Assembly (NCBI GenBank): GCA_019912315.1
Contig: JAIOJA010000071.1
Span: 1 to 64,000, forward strand
Length of the DNA stretch: 64,000 nt
Direction: 5' to 3'
Origin: Planctomycetota bacterium
Lineage (GTDB): Bacteria; Planctomycetota; UBA8742; UBA2392
The notes beneath the pieces were generated by a model, which saw only the letters and a program-made list of their open reading frames with translations, did no database searches and had not been told where the DNA came from. Within the stretch, counting starts at the first letter, position 1; each line of letters opens with the position of its first letter. This document shows positions 24,269 to 32,856 of the stretch, piece after piece. A program made the position numbers and the translations under genes.

Positions 24269-27013
24269 CTACGCGCGCCTGCGTCGCCGATGCGCAACCA
24301 GGGCCAGCAACACAAGCAGCACCGGCACCAGGCCGCCTTGACCCGCGACGCATCCGCCGCCGCCGCTTCCGCCGCCGCCGTCCTTCAGTTCCGGCTCAAC
24401 GTTGATCGTGAAAACCTGTACGGCGTCCGGCCCCCAGCCATTGGACGCGGTTACAGTGATCACGCTGCTCAACCCGATGTCGGTGTGGGCCGGCGTGCCG
24501 GAAAACGCACCCGTAGCCGGATCGAAGCCGAGCCAGGACGGAAGCCCGGTCACGGCCAGGACCGGCGCCGGTGTGCCAGTCGCGGTGATCGTGTACAGGT
24601 AGCTCCTGCCCTCATTGATGGAATACACCGGCGTGCTCGTGATCTGCGGCGGAACACCCTGTACATCGATCTGGAAGGATTGCGAATCCGTGCCGCTTGA
24701 ATTGGTCGCGATCACGATTATCACTCCGGTCCATCCAATGTCCGCAGCACTCGGCACTCCCATCAGCGTGTCGCCATTCAGGGACAACCAGCCCGGCAGC
24801 CCGGTCACGCTGTAGGTCGGTGCGGGGGTGCCGCCCGCGACGATCTGGTATGTGTACGCGTTGTTCGCCCGGGCCGTGAGGGGCGCGGTGCTGGTGATGA
24901 CCGGGCCTAACATGACACTGACCTGGAACTGCTGGTCAACCGTGCCATAGGTGTTAGTCGCCGTGATCGTGATCGTGCCCGTAGTGCCGACATCAGCCAA
25001 TGTTGGTGTTCCGTGAAGAGTCCGCCCGGTCAGGCTCATCCATGACGGCAGCCCCGCCGCGGAGATGACCGGTGATGGCGCCCCGGAAGCGTGTACCGCG
25101 TAACGATACAGTGACCCGACGGACACGGCCGGCTGGGGGGTGCTGGTGATGACCGGCGGCGTGTCCAGATCAAGTGCCCAGACGTCGCCGTAAGGTCCGA
25201 GATCAGAGCCTCCAGCGACCATGAGCCGGTTGTTGAAAATTACCGACGCGTGCGACCTGCGGGCGGGCCAGGGGGCGTCGGGCTGTTGTGTCCAGTTTGT
25301 TCCATCGGTCGAAGTCCAGACGTCGCTGGTCGGTCGCGCCGAATTGATGAAGTGGTCGTCGCCGCCGAACACCCACATATGCCCGCCGTGGGAAATGCTT
25401 GAGTGCTTGCAGCGAACGGGCCAAGCGGCCGCCGCGGTTTCCATGGTCCAGTTGATGCCATCGGTCGATGACCAGACGTCATTGAGAAGAACGTTTCCTG
25501 TCCCCAGGGAGTCTTGCCAGCCGCCCATCACCCATATCTTGTTGTTGAAGACGGTCGCACTGTGCTTGTAGCGCGGGGCCCAGGCGGCGCTTGCGGTCTC
25601 CTGTACCCAGTTGACGCCATCGGCCGTGGACCACACATCATTCTTGAATTCGTCGCCTTGAACAAGGTAGTTCGCGCGGCTTCCGCCCAACACCCACATG
25701 CGGTTGTTGAACACGACCACGTCAAAATACATGCGCGGTGGCCAGGGCGCGGCCGCGGTTTCCTGCACCCAGTTCACGCCGTCTACGGTTGACCAGACAT
25801 CGTTGGCGATGCCGTTGGACACACCGCCGAGAATCCACATGCGATTGTTGAACACCGCGCTCTGGTGCTTCGTCCGTTTGCCCCACGGGGCTACCGCAAC
25901 CTCACGCGTCCAGATTCCGCCATCGGGCGACGACCAGATGTCCTGTGCGGAGACGGCTGTGCCCGTCCCGGGCATCAGGCCGTCCATGTAGGTGCCGCCG
26001 ACGACCCAGAGACGCCCGTTGAAGCTCTCCAGCGTGTGATCCCAGCGGGCTGACCAACTTGCACTCTGGGAGGCCAGTGACCAGCCCGTGCCGTCGGAGG
26101 ACGTCCACGCATCGCGGTTGGGGATTCCATTGTCGTCGCCGCCGACGATCCAGAGTTTTCCGTTGAAGAAGGCGCCGGACTGCCCCGCACGCGGGGACCA
26201 TGTCGTCGTTGTCTGAACCAGCGTCCACACCGCGCCGTCCGGTGACGTCCAGACATCCGTCAGGTTCTGCCCGGATTCATCCACGCCGCCATACAGCCAG
26301 AGCTGGGTGGCGGACCCTGCCACGATGTGCCCGCTGCGCGGCGTCAGCCCTGCCGTGTTGGAAGACTGCACCCAGTTGATGCCGTCAGGTGAAGACCAGA
26401 CGTCGTTCATGGAGTGCGTGGCGTCGCGTCCGCCGATCACCCAGACCCTGCCGTTGAAGCTGACGCACTGGTGTTCCGTTCGACCCGCCCACGGAGCATC
26501 CGGGCGTTGCGTCCAGTTGACGCCGTCCGGCGAGGACCAGATGTCGTTGCGGAACGGCCCGGCGCTGCCGGCCGAACCTCCCATGAGCCAGAGTTCGCCG
26601 CCGTGCTCCACAACGCTGTGTCCGGACCGTATGTTCCAGGGTGCGCCGGTGCCGTGCTGAGTCCAGGTTATCCCGTCCGGTGATGACCATATGTCACGGA
26701 GACGCAGGCCGTTGTCGCCACCAAACACCCACAGGCGACTCTGGAAGGCGACCACAGCGTGGTCCTTGCGACCGGCCCAGGGTGCGGCGCCGTTCGCGAT
26801 GGACCAGGTCGCACCGTCGCTGGAGTACGCGACGCTGCTGCCCTTGAAGCCGTCTTCCTGCACGCCGCCCAGCACCCACAGTTTGCTGTCGAACAAGGTT
26901 GTCGCGTGCTCTGTTGGATGCACATAGGGACCCGTGCGGTTCCATGAGCCGGACTGCGCGTACGCCGCGGCGCCAAGCACTGTGATGATCGTGAAAACCA
27001 TGACTGACTTCAT
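24269..27013 (-). CDS. secreted kelch-like beta-propeller protein with sorting tail (copy 1)
   Basis: The 914-residue protein has a signal peptide (about 1-19, AYAQ) and GGAG before the ATG. About a dozen kelch-like units (roughly 25-640) repeat the theme H..V.FN.RMWV.GG....NDVWSS.DG.NWT. Three putative-Ig modules follow (about 645-880), each of the form ITSTP......Y......G.P.P...V.GLP.WL. The C-terminus is GGGGC, a hydrophobic helix and a run of five Arg, a Cys-containing sorting tail. It is homologous over its full length to the adjacent gene at 27194. It is probably a cell-surface binding or adhesion protein. No catalytic residues are evident. Confidence 0.82.
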   Translation of the reverse strand: MKSVMVFTIITVLGAAAYAQSGSWNRTGPYVHPTEHATTLFDSKLWVLGGVQEDGFKGSSVAYSSDGATWSIANGAAPWAGRKDHAVVAFQSRLWVFGGDNGLRLRDIWSSPDGITWTQHGTGAPWNIRSGHSVVEHGGELWLMGGSAGSAGPFRNDIWSSPDGVNWTQRPDAPWAGRTEHQCVSFNGRVWVIGGRDATHSMNDVWSSPDGINWVQSSNTAGLTPRSGHIVAGSATQLWLYGGVDESGQNLTDVWTSPDGAVWTLVQTTTTWSPRAGQSGAFFNGKLWIVGGDDNGIPNRDAWTSSDGTGWSLASQSASWSARWDHTLESFNGRLWVVGGTYMDGLMPGTGTAVSAQDIWSSPDGGIWTREVAVAPWGKRTKHQSAVFNNRMWILGGVSNGIANDVWSTVDGVNWVQETAAAPWPPRMYFDVVVFNNRMWVLGGSRANYLVQGDEFKNDVWSTADGVNWVQETASAAWAPRYKHSATVFNNKIWVMGGWQDSLGTGNVLLNDVWSSTDGINWTMETAAAAWPVRCKHSSISHGGHMWVFGGDDHFINSARPTSDVWTSTDGTNWTQQPDAPWPARRSHASVIFNNRLMVAGGSDLGPYGDVWALDLDTPPVITSTPQPAVSVGSLYRYAVHASGAPSPVISAAGLPSWMSLTGRTLHGTPTLADVGTTGTITITATNTYGTVDQQFQVSVMLGPVITSTAPLTARANNAYTYQIVAGGTPAPTYSVTGLPGWLSLNGDTLMGVPSAADIGWTGVIIVIATNSSGTDSQSFQIDVQGVPPQITSTPVYSINEGRSYLYTITATGTPAPVLAVTGLPSWLGFDPATGAFSGTPAHTDIGLSSVITVTASNGWGPDAVQVFTINVEPELKDGGGGSGGGGCVAGQGGLVPVLLVLLALVAHRRRRRA

Positions 27014-27036
27014 GTGGATCTCCGTGATTCCCGTGA

Positions 27037-27133
27037 TGCTTACAGCCTAGTGAGTTGTGAAATCCAGATGCACATGACACATGGAAGGCATTCCATTTAT
27101 GAAAGTCCGGAATGACCCCTTCGAAAAACGAAA
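27037..27133 (+). repeat. duplicated upstream region including remnant of a regulator 5' end
   Basis: This segment upstream of kelch copy 1 resembles 29979-30077 upstream of kelch copy 2. Shared parts are ATGC..A.AGC.TAGT.AGTT near the kelch start, the palindrome region, GGAATG, and an identical 17-mer CCCTTCGAAAAACGAAA. In the second copy the 17-mer is codons 2-7 of the regulator gene at 30058. Here the sequence breaks off into the terminator of the neighbouring gene, so the regulator start is vestigial. Confidence 0.7.
27081..27096. promoter_or_regulatory. perfect palindrome upstream of kelch copy 1 (candidate operator)
   Basis: ATGGAAGGCATTCCAT is an inverted repeat of ATGGAA and TTCCAT around GGCA, 68 bases upstream of the kelch-1 start. 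A variant (TGGAATGGCAATTCA) lies at the homologous position before kelch copy 2 and overlaps the regulator start there. A binding site for the CI-like regulators is inferred. Confidence 0.45.
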
Positions 27134-27173
27134 GGGGCCGGCCCCACGCATGAAGCAGGCGGCCCGGCCCCCG
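27124..27173 (-). terminator. probable terminator of kelch copy 2
   Basis: On the minus strand, GGGGCCGGGCC and GGCCGGCCCC can pair with one bulge across a 15-nt loop. TTTCGTTTTT follows. The hairpin begins about 20 bases after the kelch-2 stop. Confidence 0.5.
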
Positions 27174-27193
27174 TGATGCAGCGCGTTCGAGCC

Positions 27194-29950
27194 CTATGTG
27201 ACGCGCCCGCGCCGAATGGCGCGGATACCCGCTGTTGCGAGCAGCCAGGCCGCAAGCAGCCAGCCCCATGCAGATGCGCCGCTGTTGGCGACACAGCCGC
27301 CGCCGCCTCCGGTTCCTCCGCCGCTGCCGATAGCGGCTTGCACGTCGATCGAAAACACCTGTACGGCGTCCGGCCCCCAGCCGTTCGAGGCAGTGACCGT
27401 GATGGCATTCGTGATGCCGATGTCCGCGTGCCCCGGCGTCCCGGAGAACGTCCCCGTTCCGGGATCAAAACTCAGCCACGCTGGTAGCCCCGTTGCAGAC
27501 AGGCCAGGCGAGGGAGTGCCGGTCGCTGTGACCGAGTAGCTGTAGGCCGAGCCTTCGCTGATCGCGTAGACCGGCGTGCTTGTGATCTGTGGGGGAATAC
27601 CCTGAACGTCGATCTGGAAGGACTGCATGTCCGTCCCGCTGGGGTTTGTCGCGATCACCAAAATTGGCGCAGTCAGCCCGACCTCGCCGGCACCGGGCGT
27701 GCCGCTTATCGTATTGCCGTTCAGCGCGAGCCAGCCCGGCAGCCCCGTAGCAGATATCATCGGCGCCGGCGTGCCGCCCGCAATCACGTCATAGGTGTAC
27801 AGCACGCCGATCTGTGCCGTCGCCGGCGGCGTGCTGGTGATGACGGGGCCGTCAACGACGTTGATCTGGAACACCTGGGCGTCGGCGCCCATGGAGTTGG
27901 TTGCGGTCACGGTTATCGTGGCGGTCATGCCGACGTCTGCCATGGTTGGTGTGCCGCTGAGCGTGTTGCCGTTCAGGCTAAGCCATGCGGGAAGGCCGCT
28001 CGCGGAAATCATGGGTGTCGGCGCGCCGGTTGCGGTGATCTGGTAGGTGTACGGAATACCCACCGCGGCGGCCGTCTGCGGCGTGCTGGTGAGCTGCGGG
28101 GGGCTTGCGAGTTCGAAAGACCAGACGTCGTTGAGCGGGTCGCCCGTCCAGCCGCCGCCCAGTATCCACAGCTTGCCCGCATGAACGGCGGAAACGTGCT
28201 GGCTGCGCCCAGGCCACGGCGCATTGCCAAGCAGGTTCCAGTTGACGCCGTCGCGTGTGGACCAGACGTCGTTCAGGCCATTGTACCAGTAGCCGCCCAG
28301 CATCCAGATCTGGTTGTCGAACACGGCAAAGCTGGGCCAGCCGCGCTCAAGGAAGGGCGCGACGGCTACTTCCTGGGTCCAGACTACGCCGTCGGCGGAC
28401 GACCAGATGTCGAGGTCAGGTACGAGGCTCATCCCGACTGTGTGGAGACCGCTGATCAGCCACATACGGTTGTTGAAACTGACCACGTTCGGGTAGCGCC
28501 GTTTACTCCAGCCTGGATTGTTGGTTTCGAGGCGCCAGTTTACGCCGTCAACGGAGGACCATACGTCCTTGCGTTCCAGCCCCATCCAGACGCCGCCCAT
28601 GATGTAGATGCGGTTGTTGAACACGACCGCGCCCAGCCCCTCGCGGGCGCTCCATTGGGCCATCGCCGTGTTTTGAATCCAGTTCACGCCGTCGGCGGTT
28701 GACCACACGTCGCGGTTGCCAAGATCCGATCCTCCGCCGATCACCCACATGCGCCCGTTGAACACGACGGTGGCGTGCCCCAGACGCGGGCTGAACGGCG
28801 CGACCACTTCGAGCGTCCAGTCTGCGCCGTCAACGGACGACCACACTTCGGCACTTTCCTGGAACCATACAGAGTCTGGCTCAGCCGTGTAGTCGGAGTT
28901 GCCGCCGCCCACGACCCACAGTTTGCCGTTGAAAGAAATCGCGTTCAGGCTGAAGCGCGGGGACCAGCCGGTCTTGTCTGTTTCGAACTGCCAGTTGGCG
29001 CCATCGCTCGAGGACCAGATGTCGCGGCGCAGGAACAAGAATGGCTCCGAGGTGTCCGTCTCGAAGAATCCTCCGGTGACCCACATGCGATTATTGAAGA
29101 CAACACAGCCGTGGGCGCGGCGGGAATTCCAGTCCGCGTCGGCAGTCACCTGTGTCCAGTTGACGCCGTCGCCTGACTTCCAGACATCGTTGTGGAAGCT
29201 CCAGCCACCGCCCATCAGCCACAGTTCGTTGTTGAATACGCTGACCGTGTGCGCGGACCGAACCGGCCACGGCGAGGAGGCGGCCTCCAGTGTCCAGGCG
29301 ATGCCGTCGGTCGATGACCAGATGTCGTTGGATTCGCCGACGGTGCCGGACTGTCCGCCGCAAATCCACATGCGCCCCATGAAGGTTGTGCCCGCGTGTT
29401 CGTAGCGGCCGTGCCATGGGGCGGCGCTGCTCTCCTGGGTCCAGTTCACGCCGTCGAGCGATGACCACACGTCGCTGGTCTGCGACGGGGTACGTCCGCC
29501 CATGACCCACAGGCGGTTGTCATGCACCAGCGTTGCGTGGCTTGCACGGGCGGCCCAGGGCGCGCCCGCGGTTTCAAGCACCCAGTGGACGCCGTCGGCG
29601 GAAGACCAGACGTCGTTTTTCAGCCCGAACAGAAATGTTGTGCTGCCGCCGATCACCCATATTCGATTGTTGAACACGACCAGCCCGTGGTTGGCCCGCG
29701 GACCGAAGGGTGCGATGGCGACTTCCTGAACCCAGTCAATGCCGTCAGTGGAGGAGCGTATCTGGTCGAAAGTATGCGAGTCCGAATTGATGTTCGCCCC
29801 GCCGACGCACCACATGCGCCCGTTGAATTCGACGACCCGGTGACTCTGGGACATGTGCCAGGTGCCGGGGCGCGTCCATTGCCCGGATTGGGCGTACGCG
29901 GTTGCCGACAAAAGCACGCAGGTGGTCAGTAGCAGTAAGATCGTTTTCAT
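27194..29950 (-). CDS. secreted kelch-like beta-propeller protein with sorting tail (copy 2)
   Basis: The 918-residue protein starts at the Met preceded by GGAGGAAG; the longer frame is not used. It has a signal peptide (about 1-20), kelch-like units (about 25-645) built on W..GG....NDVWSS.DGVNW, and three putative-Ig modules with PPQITSTP and VITSTPP starts. The C-terminal GGGGGC tail has a hydrophobic helix and RRGR. It is the tandem paralogue of the gene at 24269 and lies head-to-head with regulator copy 2, 107 bases apart. It is likely exported and processed at the Cys-containing tail. The ligand is unknown. Confidence 0.82.
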   Translation of the reverse strand: MKTILLLLTTCVLLSATAYAQSGQWTRPGTWHMSQSHRVVEFNGRMWCVGGANINSDSHTFDQIRSSTDGIDWVQEVAIAPFGPRANHGLVVFNNRIWVIGGSTTFLFGLKNDVWSSADGVHWVLETAGAPWAARASHATLVHDNRLWVMGGRTPSQTSDVWSSLDGVNWTQESSAAPWHGRYEHAGTTFMGRMWICGGQSGTVGESNDIWSSTDGIAWTLEAASSPWPVRSAHTVSVFNNELWLMGGGWSFHNDVWKSGDGVNWTQVTADADWNSRRAHGCVVFNNRMWVTGGFFETDTSEPFLFLRRDIWSSSDGANWQFETDKTGWSPRFSLNAISFNGKLWVVGGGNSDYTAEPDSVWFQESAEVWSSVDGADWTLEVVAPFSPRLGHATVVFNGRMWVIGGGSDLGNRDVWSTADGVNWIQNTAMAQWSAREGLGAVVFNNRIYIMGGVWMGLERKDVWSSVDGVNWRLETNNPGWSKRRYPNVVSFNNRMWLISGLHTVGMSLVPDLDIWSSADGVVWTQEVAVAPFLERGWPSFAVFDNQIWMLGGYWYNGLNDVWSTRDGVNWNLLGNAPWPGRSQHVSAVHAGKLWILGGGWTGDPLNDVWSFELASPPQLTSTPQTAAAVGIPYTYQITATGAPTPMISASGLPAWLSLNGNTLSGTPTMADVGMTATITVTATNSMGADAQVFQINVVDGPVITSTPPATAQIGVLYTYDVIAGGTPAPMISATGLPGWLALNGNTISGTPGAGEVGLTAPILVIATNPSGTDMQSFQIDVQGIPPQITSTPVYAISEGSAYSYSVTATGTPSPGLSATGLPAWLSFDPGTGTFSGTPGHADIGITNAITVTASNGWGPDAVQVFSIDVQAAIGSGGGTGGGGGCVANSGASAWGWLLAAWLLATAGIRAIRRGRVT

Positions 29951-30043
29951 CGCTTCCTCCATCGCCTCGATTGAGATCAATGCACCAAGCGTAGTTAGTT
30001 CTGGAAGGATGAGTTGGCCCTTGCACAAGACGCCTTTCATTTC

Positions 30044-30058
30044 TGGAATGGCAATTCA
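30044..30058. promoter_or_regulatory. palindrome overlapping the regulator start codon (candidate operator)
   Basis: TGGAATGGCAATTCA has GAAT and ATTC arms around GGCA and ends on the first base of the regulator ATG. A repressor bound here would block its own gene and could affect the divergent kelch-2 promoter. CTTTCAT just upstream, together with TGGAATG, also occurs in inverted orientation at 27088-27105. Confidence 0.45.
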
Positions 30059-31551
30059 TGCCCTTCGAAAAACGAAAACACCTGGAACTGTTGCGCGCGC
30101 GCCTCAACGCCCTGGCGTCACGCTTCGGCCAGGCCGAGATCGCGCGGCGTACCGACACGCCGGCGGCCAACGTCCACCGCTATCTGCGAGAGGGAAAAGT
30201 GCCGGTCGAGTTCTGCGCCGCTCTTGTCAGCGAGTTCCAGGTCAGCCCGATCTGGCTGATCGAAGGCCATGGCGGCATGTTGCGCAGTGAGGTCCGCAAG
30301 CCCATCGCGGATATGGGCGGCGATCTGCTTGAGCTGGTTGAGACCATGAACGCCGTGTCGCGTATGCGTATTGGTGCCGTGGCCGGGCAGCACGACCGCA
30401 AGACTCTGCGCGAGCTTAGCGAAAGCATGGATGCCTTTGACCGGCTGCGCGAAAAACTGAACGTGCACACGCGTCCGTTGCTGAGCGGCGTGCTGGAGGA
30501 GCTGGGGGAAGCGATCGACCGTATGGACATGGATCATGCGGCCACGCTGTTGCTCACGGCGCATCAGTTGTCACGACTGACGACGGACGAGGAGCTGCTG
30601 GAGAGGCTGGACTCGCACGAAGGGGGATATTCCTATCTGGCCGGTCAGCTGGACAGGGCCATCGCCGCCGAGCGAAAGGTGTTCGCCCGCCGGATGCGCG
30701 ACGGGCACATCAAGAAGCCGGAAGATCTGGTAAAGGCCCGCAACCTTGCCATGTCCGTACGAGACGCCGGACGCCTGAAAGAAGCCCGGCGGATCGTGCG
30801 GGCCGGCCTTGATCTGGCGGGCGACGACTGCGTCGGCACGCCCATCATGTATCAGATGCAGGTGTTCGAAGCGCATCTGGATACCGACCTGGGTGAGTTG
30901 CGGGCCGCGCTGGGCAAGGCCGCGCGGGCGTACCCGTATATCAGGGACGACCACTTCTTTTCCGGGATCACGTACAGCTACATGCAACTGATTGCGGGGA
31001 TGTGGACCTTTCCTGAGACCGTGCAATTCGGACGTATGAGCAGCGGAAAGGCGCGCGTCGTGACACGCTTCGCCGCGACGGTTGAAGACGCCGACTGTCT
31101 TGGCATCTGTCTGCCGGCGCTGGTCGGTTCTCCGCCCGAGAGGCTTCCCGAAGACGAGTACGATACAGCGCTGGCGCAGTTGGTACTCGACCTGCTGCGC
31201 AGGCGCAAACGCCGCGTATCCGACTATGACGCCCTGCTCGGCAAGTACCCGCCACGCATTCCTTCGCCGTTCCTGCGCGAGGTGATGGTTCACCTGCATC
31301 GCGCGCAGATTGCGAGACTGTGCGGCGACAGCGCCATACTGAGGAAAGAAAGCGCCGCCTGCGAAGCGGCATGGCTGAGCCTGTCATCGGAACTGTCCGC
31401 CAAGTTGGAATGGCTGTTGACGCATCGCCGCAACCTTCGGGGCATCCCGTCGAAGCAGCGTACGAGAGTGCATAGGGACGCCCTGGCGCGTGTGTCCAGC
31501 GAAGTCGGCACACACGTTGCCAACGGCTATCGATATCTGGATGTGAGCTAG
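30058..31551 (+). CDS. CI-repressor-like HTH regulator with long helical/TPR-like C-terminus (copy 2)
   Basis: The 497-residue paralogue of the regulator at 19042 has an HTH at about 10-75 (GQAEIARRTDTPAANVHRYL, GKVP, then WLIEGHGGM). A region alike in both paralogues follows (MGGDLLELVETMNAVSRMRIGAVAGQ against [26 protein letters not shown]), then about 350 helical residues. It is divergent from kelch copy 2. A clear ribosome site is lacking, and the candidate operator overlaps its ATG. The stop overlaps the convergent gene end by four bases. Autoregulation and control of the kelch gene are inferred from position. Confidence 0.78.
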   Translation: MPFEKRKHLELLRARLNALASRFGQAEIARRTDTPAANVHRYLREGKVPVEFCAALVSEFQVSPIWLIEGHGGMLRSEVRKPIADMGGDLLELVETMNAVSRMRIGAVAGQHDRKTLRELSESMDAFDRLREKLNVHTRPLLSGVLEELGEAIDRMDMDHAATLLLTAHQLSRLTTDEELLERLDSHEGGYSYLAGQLDRAIAAERKVFARRMRDGHIKKPEDLVKARNLAMSVRDAGRLKEARRIVRAGLDLAGDDCVGTPIMYQMQVFEAHLDTDLGELRAALGKAARAYPYIRDDHFFSGITYSYMQLIAGMWTFPETVQFGRMSSGKARVVTRFAATVEDADCLGICLPALVGSPPERLPEDEYDTALAQLVLDLLRRRKRRVSDYDALLGKYPPRIPSPFLREVMVHLHRAQIARLCGDSAILRKESAACEAAWLSLSSELSAKLEWLLTHRRNLRGIPSKQRTRVHRDALARVSSEVGTHVANGYRYLDVS

Positions 31552-32360
31552 CCACCCGCCAGCAGGGCGCGGATGGCCGCCAGTTTCTCCGGCGTTGTCC
31601 GCCCGGCACGCTCCGCTGTGTCGCAGACGGCCAGCATCATGGCGACGTAAGTCCTTCGCACTTCTCCTGTAAGGGCACCCAGGTGCCGTGCAATCGTGCC
31701 GACGTCGCCGCGCGCAACGGGGCCCGTGAGCGCCTCCCGCACGCCGACGGCCTCCGCGTTGTCGAGCGTACCCCGCGCCAGCGGAATCAGCATTTTGCCC
31801 GCGACGTCAGGTTCCATCCCGGCCTGCACCAGCAACTCCCGCCCGGAGTCCAACAGCCCGATCAGCGCGTTACTGGCCAGTACGGCAGCGGCATGGTAGG
31901 CGACTCGCTGGTCGTCCTTTAGCTCAAAGGGAATGACCCCGATCGCTTCGCCCAACTGCTTCAGTTTGTGCAGCAAAGGCGGCGTGCCGGCGATCGCGGC
32001 GTAACTGCCCTTCATGCGCTGCTGCCCGTCAGTCGGCGGAAAGCTCTGCAATATATGGAACACGCCTGTCGGCGCGCCCTTGTCGGCCAGGGGCTTCAGC
32101 AATTCGGCGCCACTGACACCGGAGGGGTGAACGAAACTCAATCCATCCGTGCCGTCAAGCGCGGCGAAGGCGGACGCGACCTCCCGCATGGCGTCGTCCG
32201 GGACAGCCAGCAGCACCAGCGTCCCCGGCTTCAAGCCGGCCAGAAACGCGGCCTTTGCCGTCGCCCGACCACCGGTGCGCGCAAGCACGCCGGCCGGCAG
32301 TGCCTCAGCCAGCGCATGTCCGAAACGTCCCTTCCCGTATACCGCGACCTGGAAGTCCAT
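31548..32360 (-). CDS. Rossmann-like and DUF2520 domain-containing protein
   Basis: The 270-residue protein has an N-terminal nucleotide-binding Rossmann half (VAVYGKGRFGHALAEALP, then LLAVPDDAMREV). The C-terminal all-helical DUF2520 half includes HPSGVSGAELL, then DDQRVAYHAAAVLASN and later PLARGTLDNAEAVG. The family resembles ketopantoate reductase and 6-phosphogluconate-dehydrogenase-like enzymes, but no reaction is established. Length and both domains are complete. It converges with regulator copy 2 and overlaps it by four bases at the stops. Confidence 0.88.
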   Translation of the reverse strand: MDFQVAVYGKGRFGHALAEALPAGVLARTGGRATAKAAFLAGLKPGTLVLLAVPDDAMREVASAFAALDGTDGLSFVHPSGVSGAELLKPLADKGAPTGVFHILQSFPPTDGQQRMKGSYAAIAGTPPLLHKLKQLGEAIGVIPFELKDDQRVAYHAAAVLASNALIGLLDSGRELLVQAGMEPDVAGKMLIPLARGTLDNAEAVGVREALTGPVARGDVGTIARHLGALTGEVRRTYVAMMLAVCDTAERAGRTTPEKLAAIRALLAGG

Positions 32361-32436
32361 GAGCCCATGATGCCAGGCGGCGCCCGGGCCGAAAGGCCAG
32401 AGACGGCGGACGGTTCACGTGCCCATCGGTCGGGGG

Positions 32437-32682
32437 CTACTTGATTCCAGCGATCTTCGTGATGTCAGGATTGACGTCGTAGCTTTGCACGACGTTGCCG
32501 AACGCGTTCTTCCACTGCCGTACGCGTTCACGTGAAACCCCGTATTCCTCGGCGATTTGCTCGCCTGAGGCGCCTTCCTTCAGCAGCTTGATAAAGCGCT
32601 TAAACTTGGCCTTGCCGTACTGGTTGATGAAATTCTTTGCGACGGTGGCCGAATCCACACTGGGCTGCTGGCGTGCTGGCAC
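32437..32682 (-). CDS. small helix-turn-helix protein
   Basis: The 81-residue protein starts at a GTG with GAAGGAG five bases upstream. Most of it is one HTH unit, with FKRFIKLLKEGASGEQIAEEYGVSRERVRQWKNAFG, a sigma/resolvase-like recognition helix after the GVSRE turn. It is probably a DNA-binding regulator. It is divergent from the membrane protein gene that follows, which may be its target. No named family is recognised. Confidence 0.75.
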   Translation of the reverse strand: MPARQQPSVDSATVAKNFINQYGKAKFKRFIKLLKEGASGEQIAEEYGVSRERVRQWKNAFGNVVQSYDVNPDITKIAGIK

Positions 32683-32856
32683 GGGTTCTCCTTCAAGTTT
32701 ACAGGGGCGCCACTATTGACGCGTAAACACCAGCATGGGTGATTACTCTTGTCATGTCAAGGGTTCGATGGCACTGAAAACGGGCATACCCAGTTGCGGG
32801 AAACAGCAGCAGGGCTTACATTCCTGCGCGAAGGGGCGATTCAAAAGGGTTGGTCG

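Noticed and set aside
25200..29800. Regular DNA repeats in the kelch genes considered as a CRISPR-like array
   Set aside because: The repeats are in-frame, about 150-180 bases apart and encode kelch units; there are no short identical direct repeats with unique spacers.
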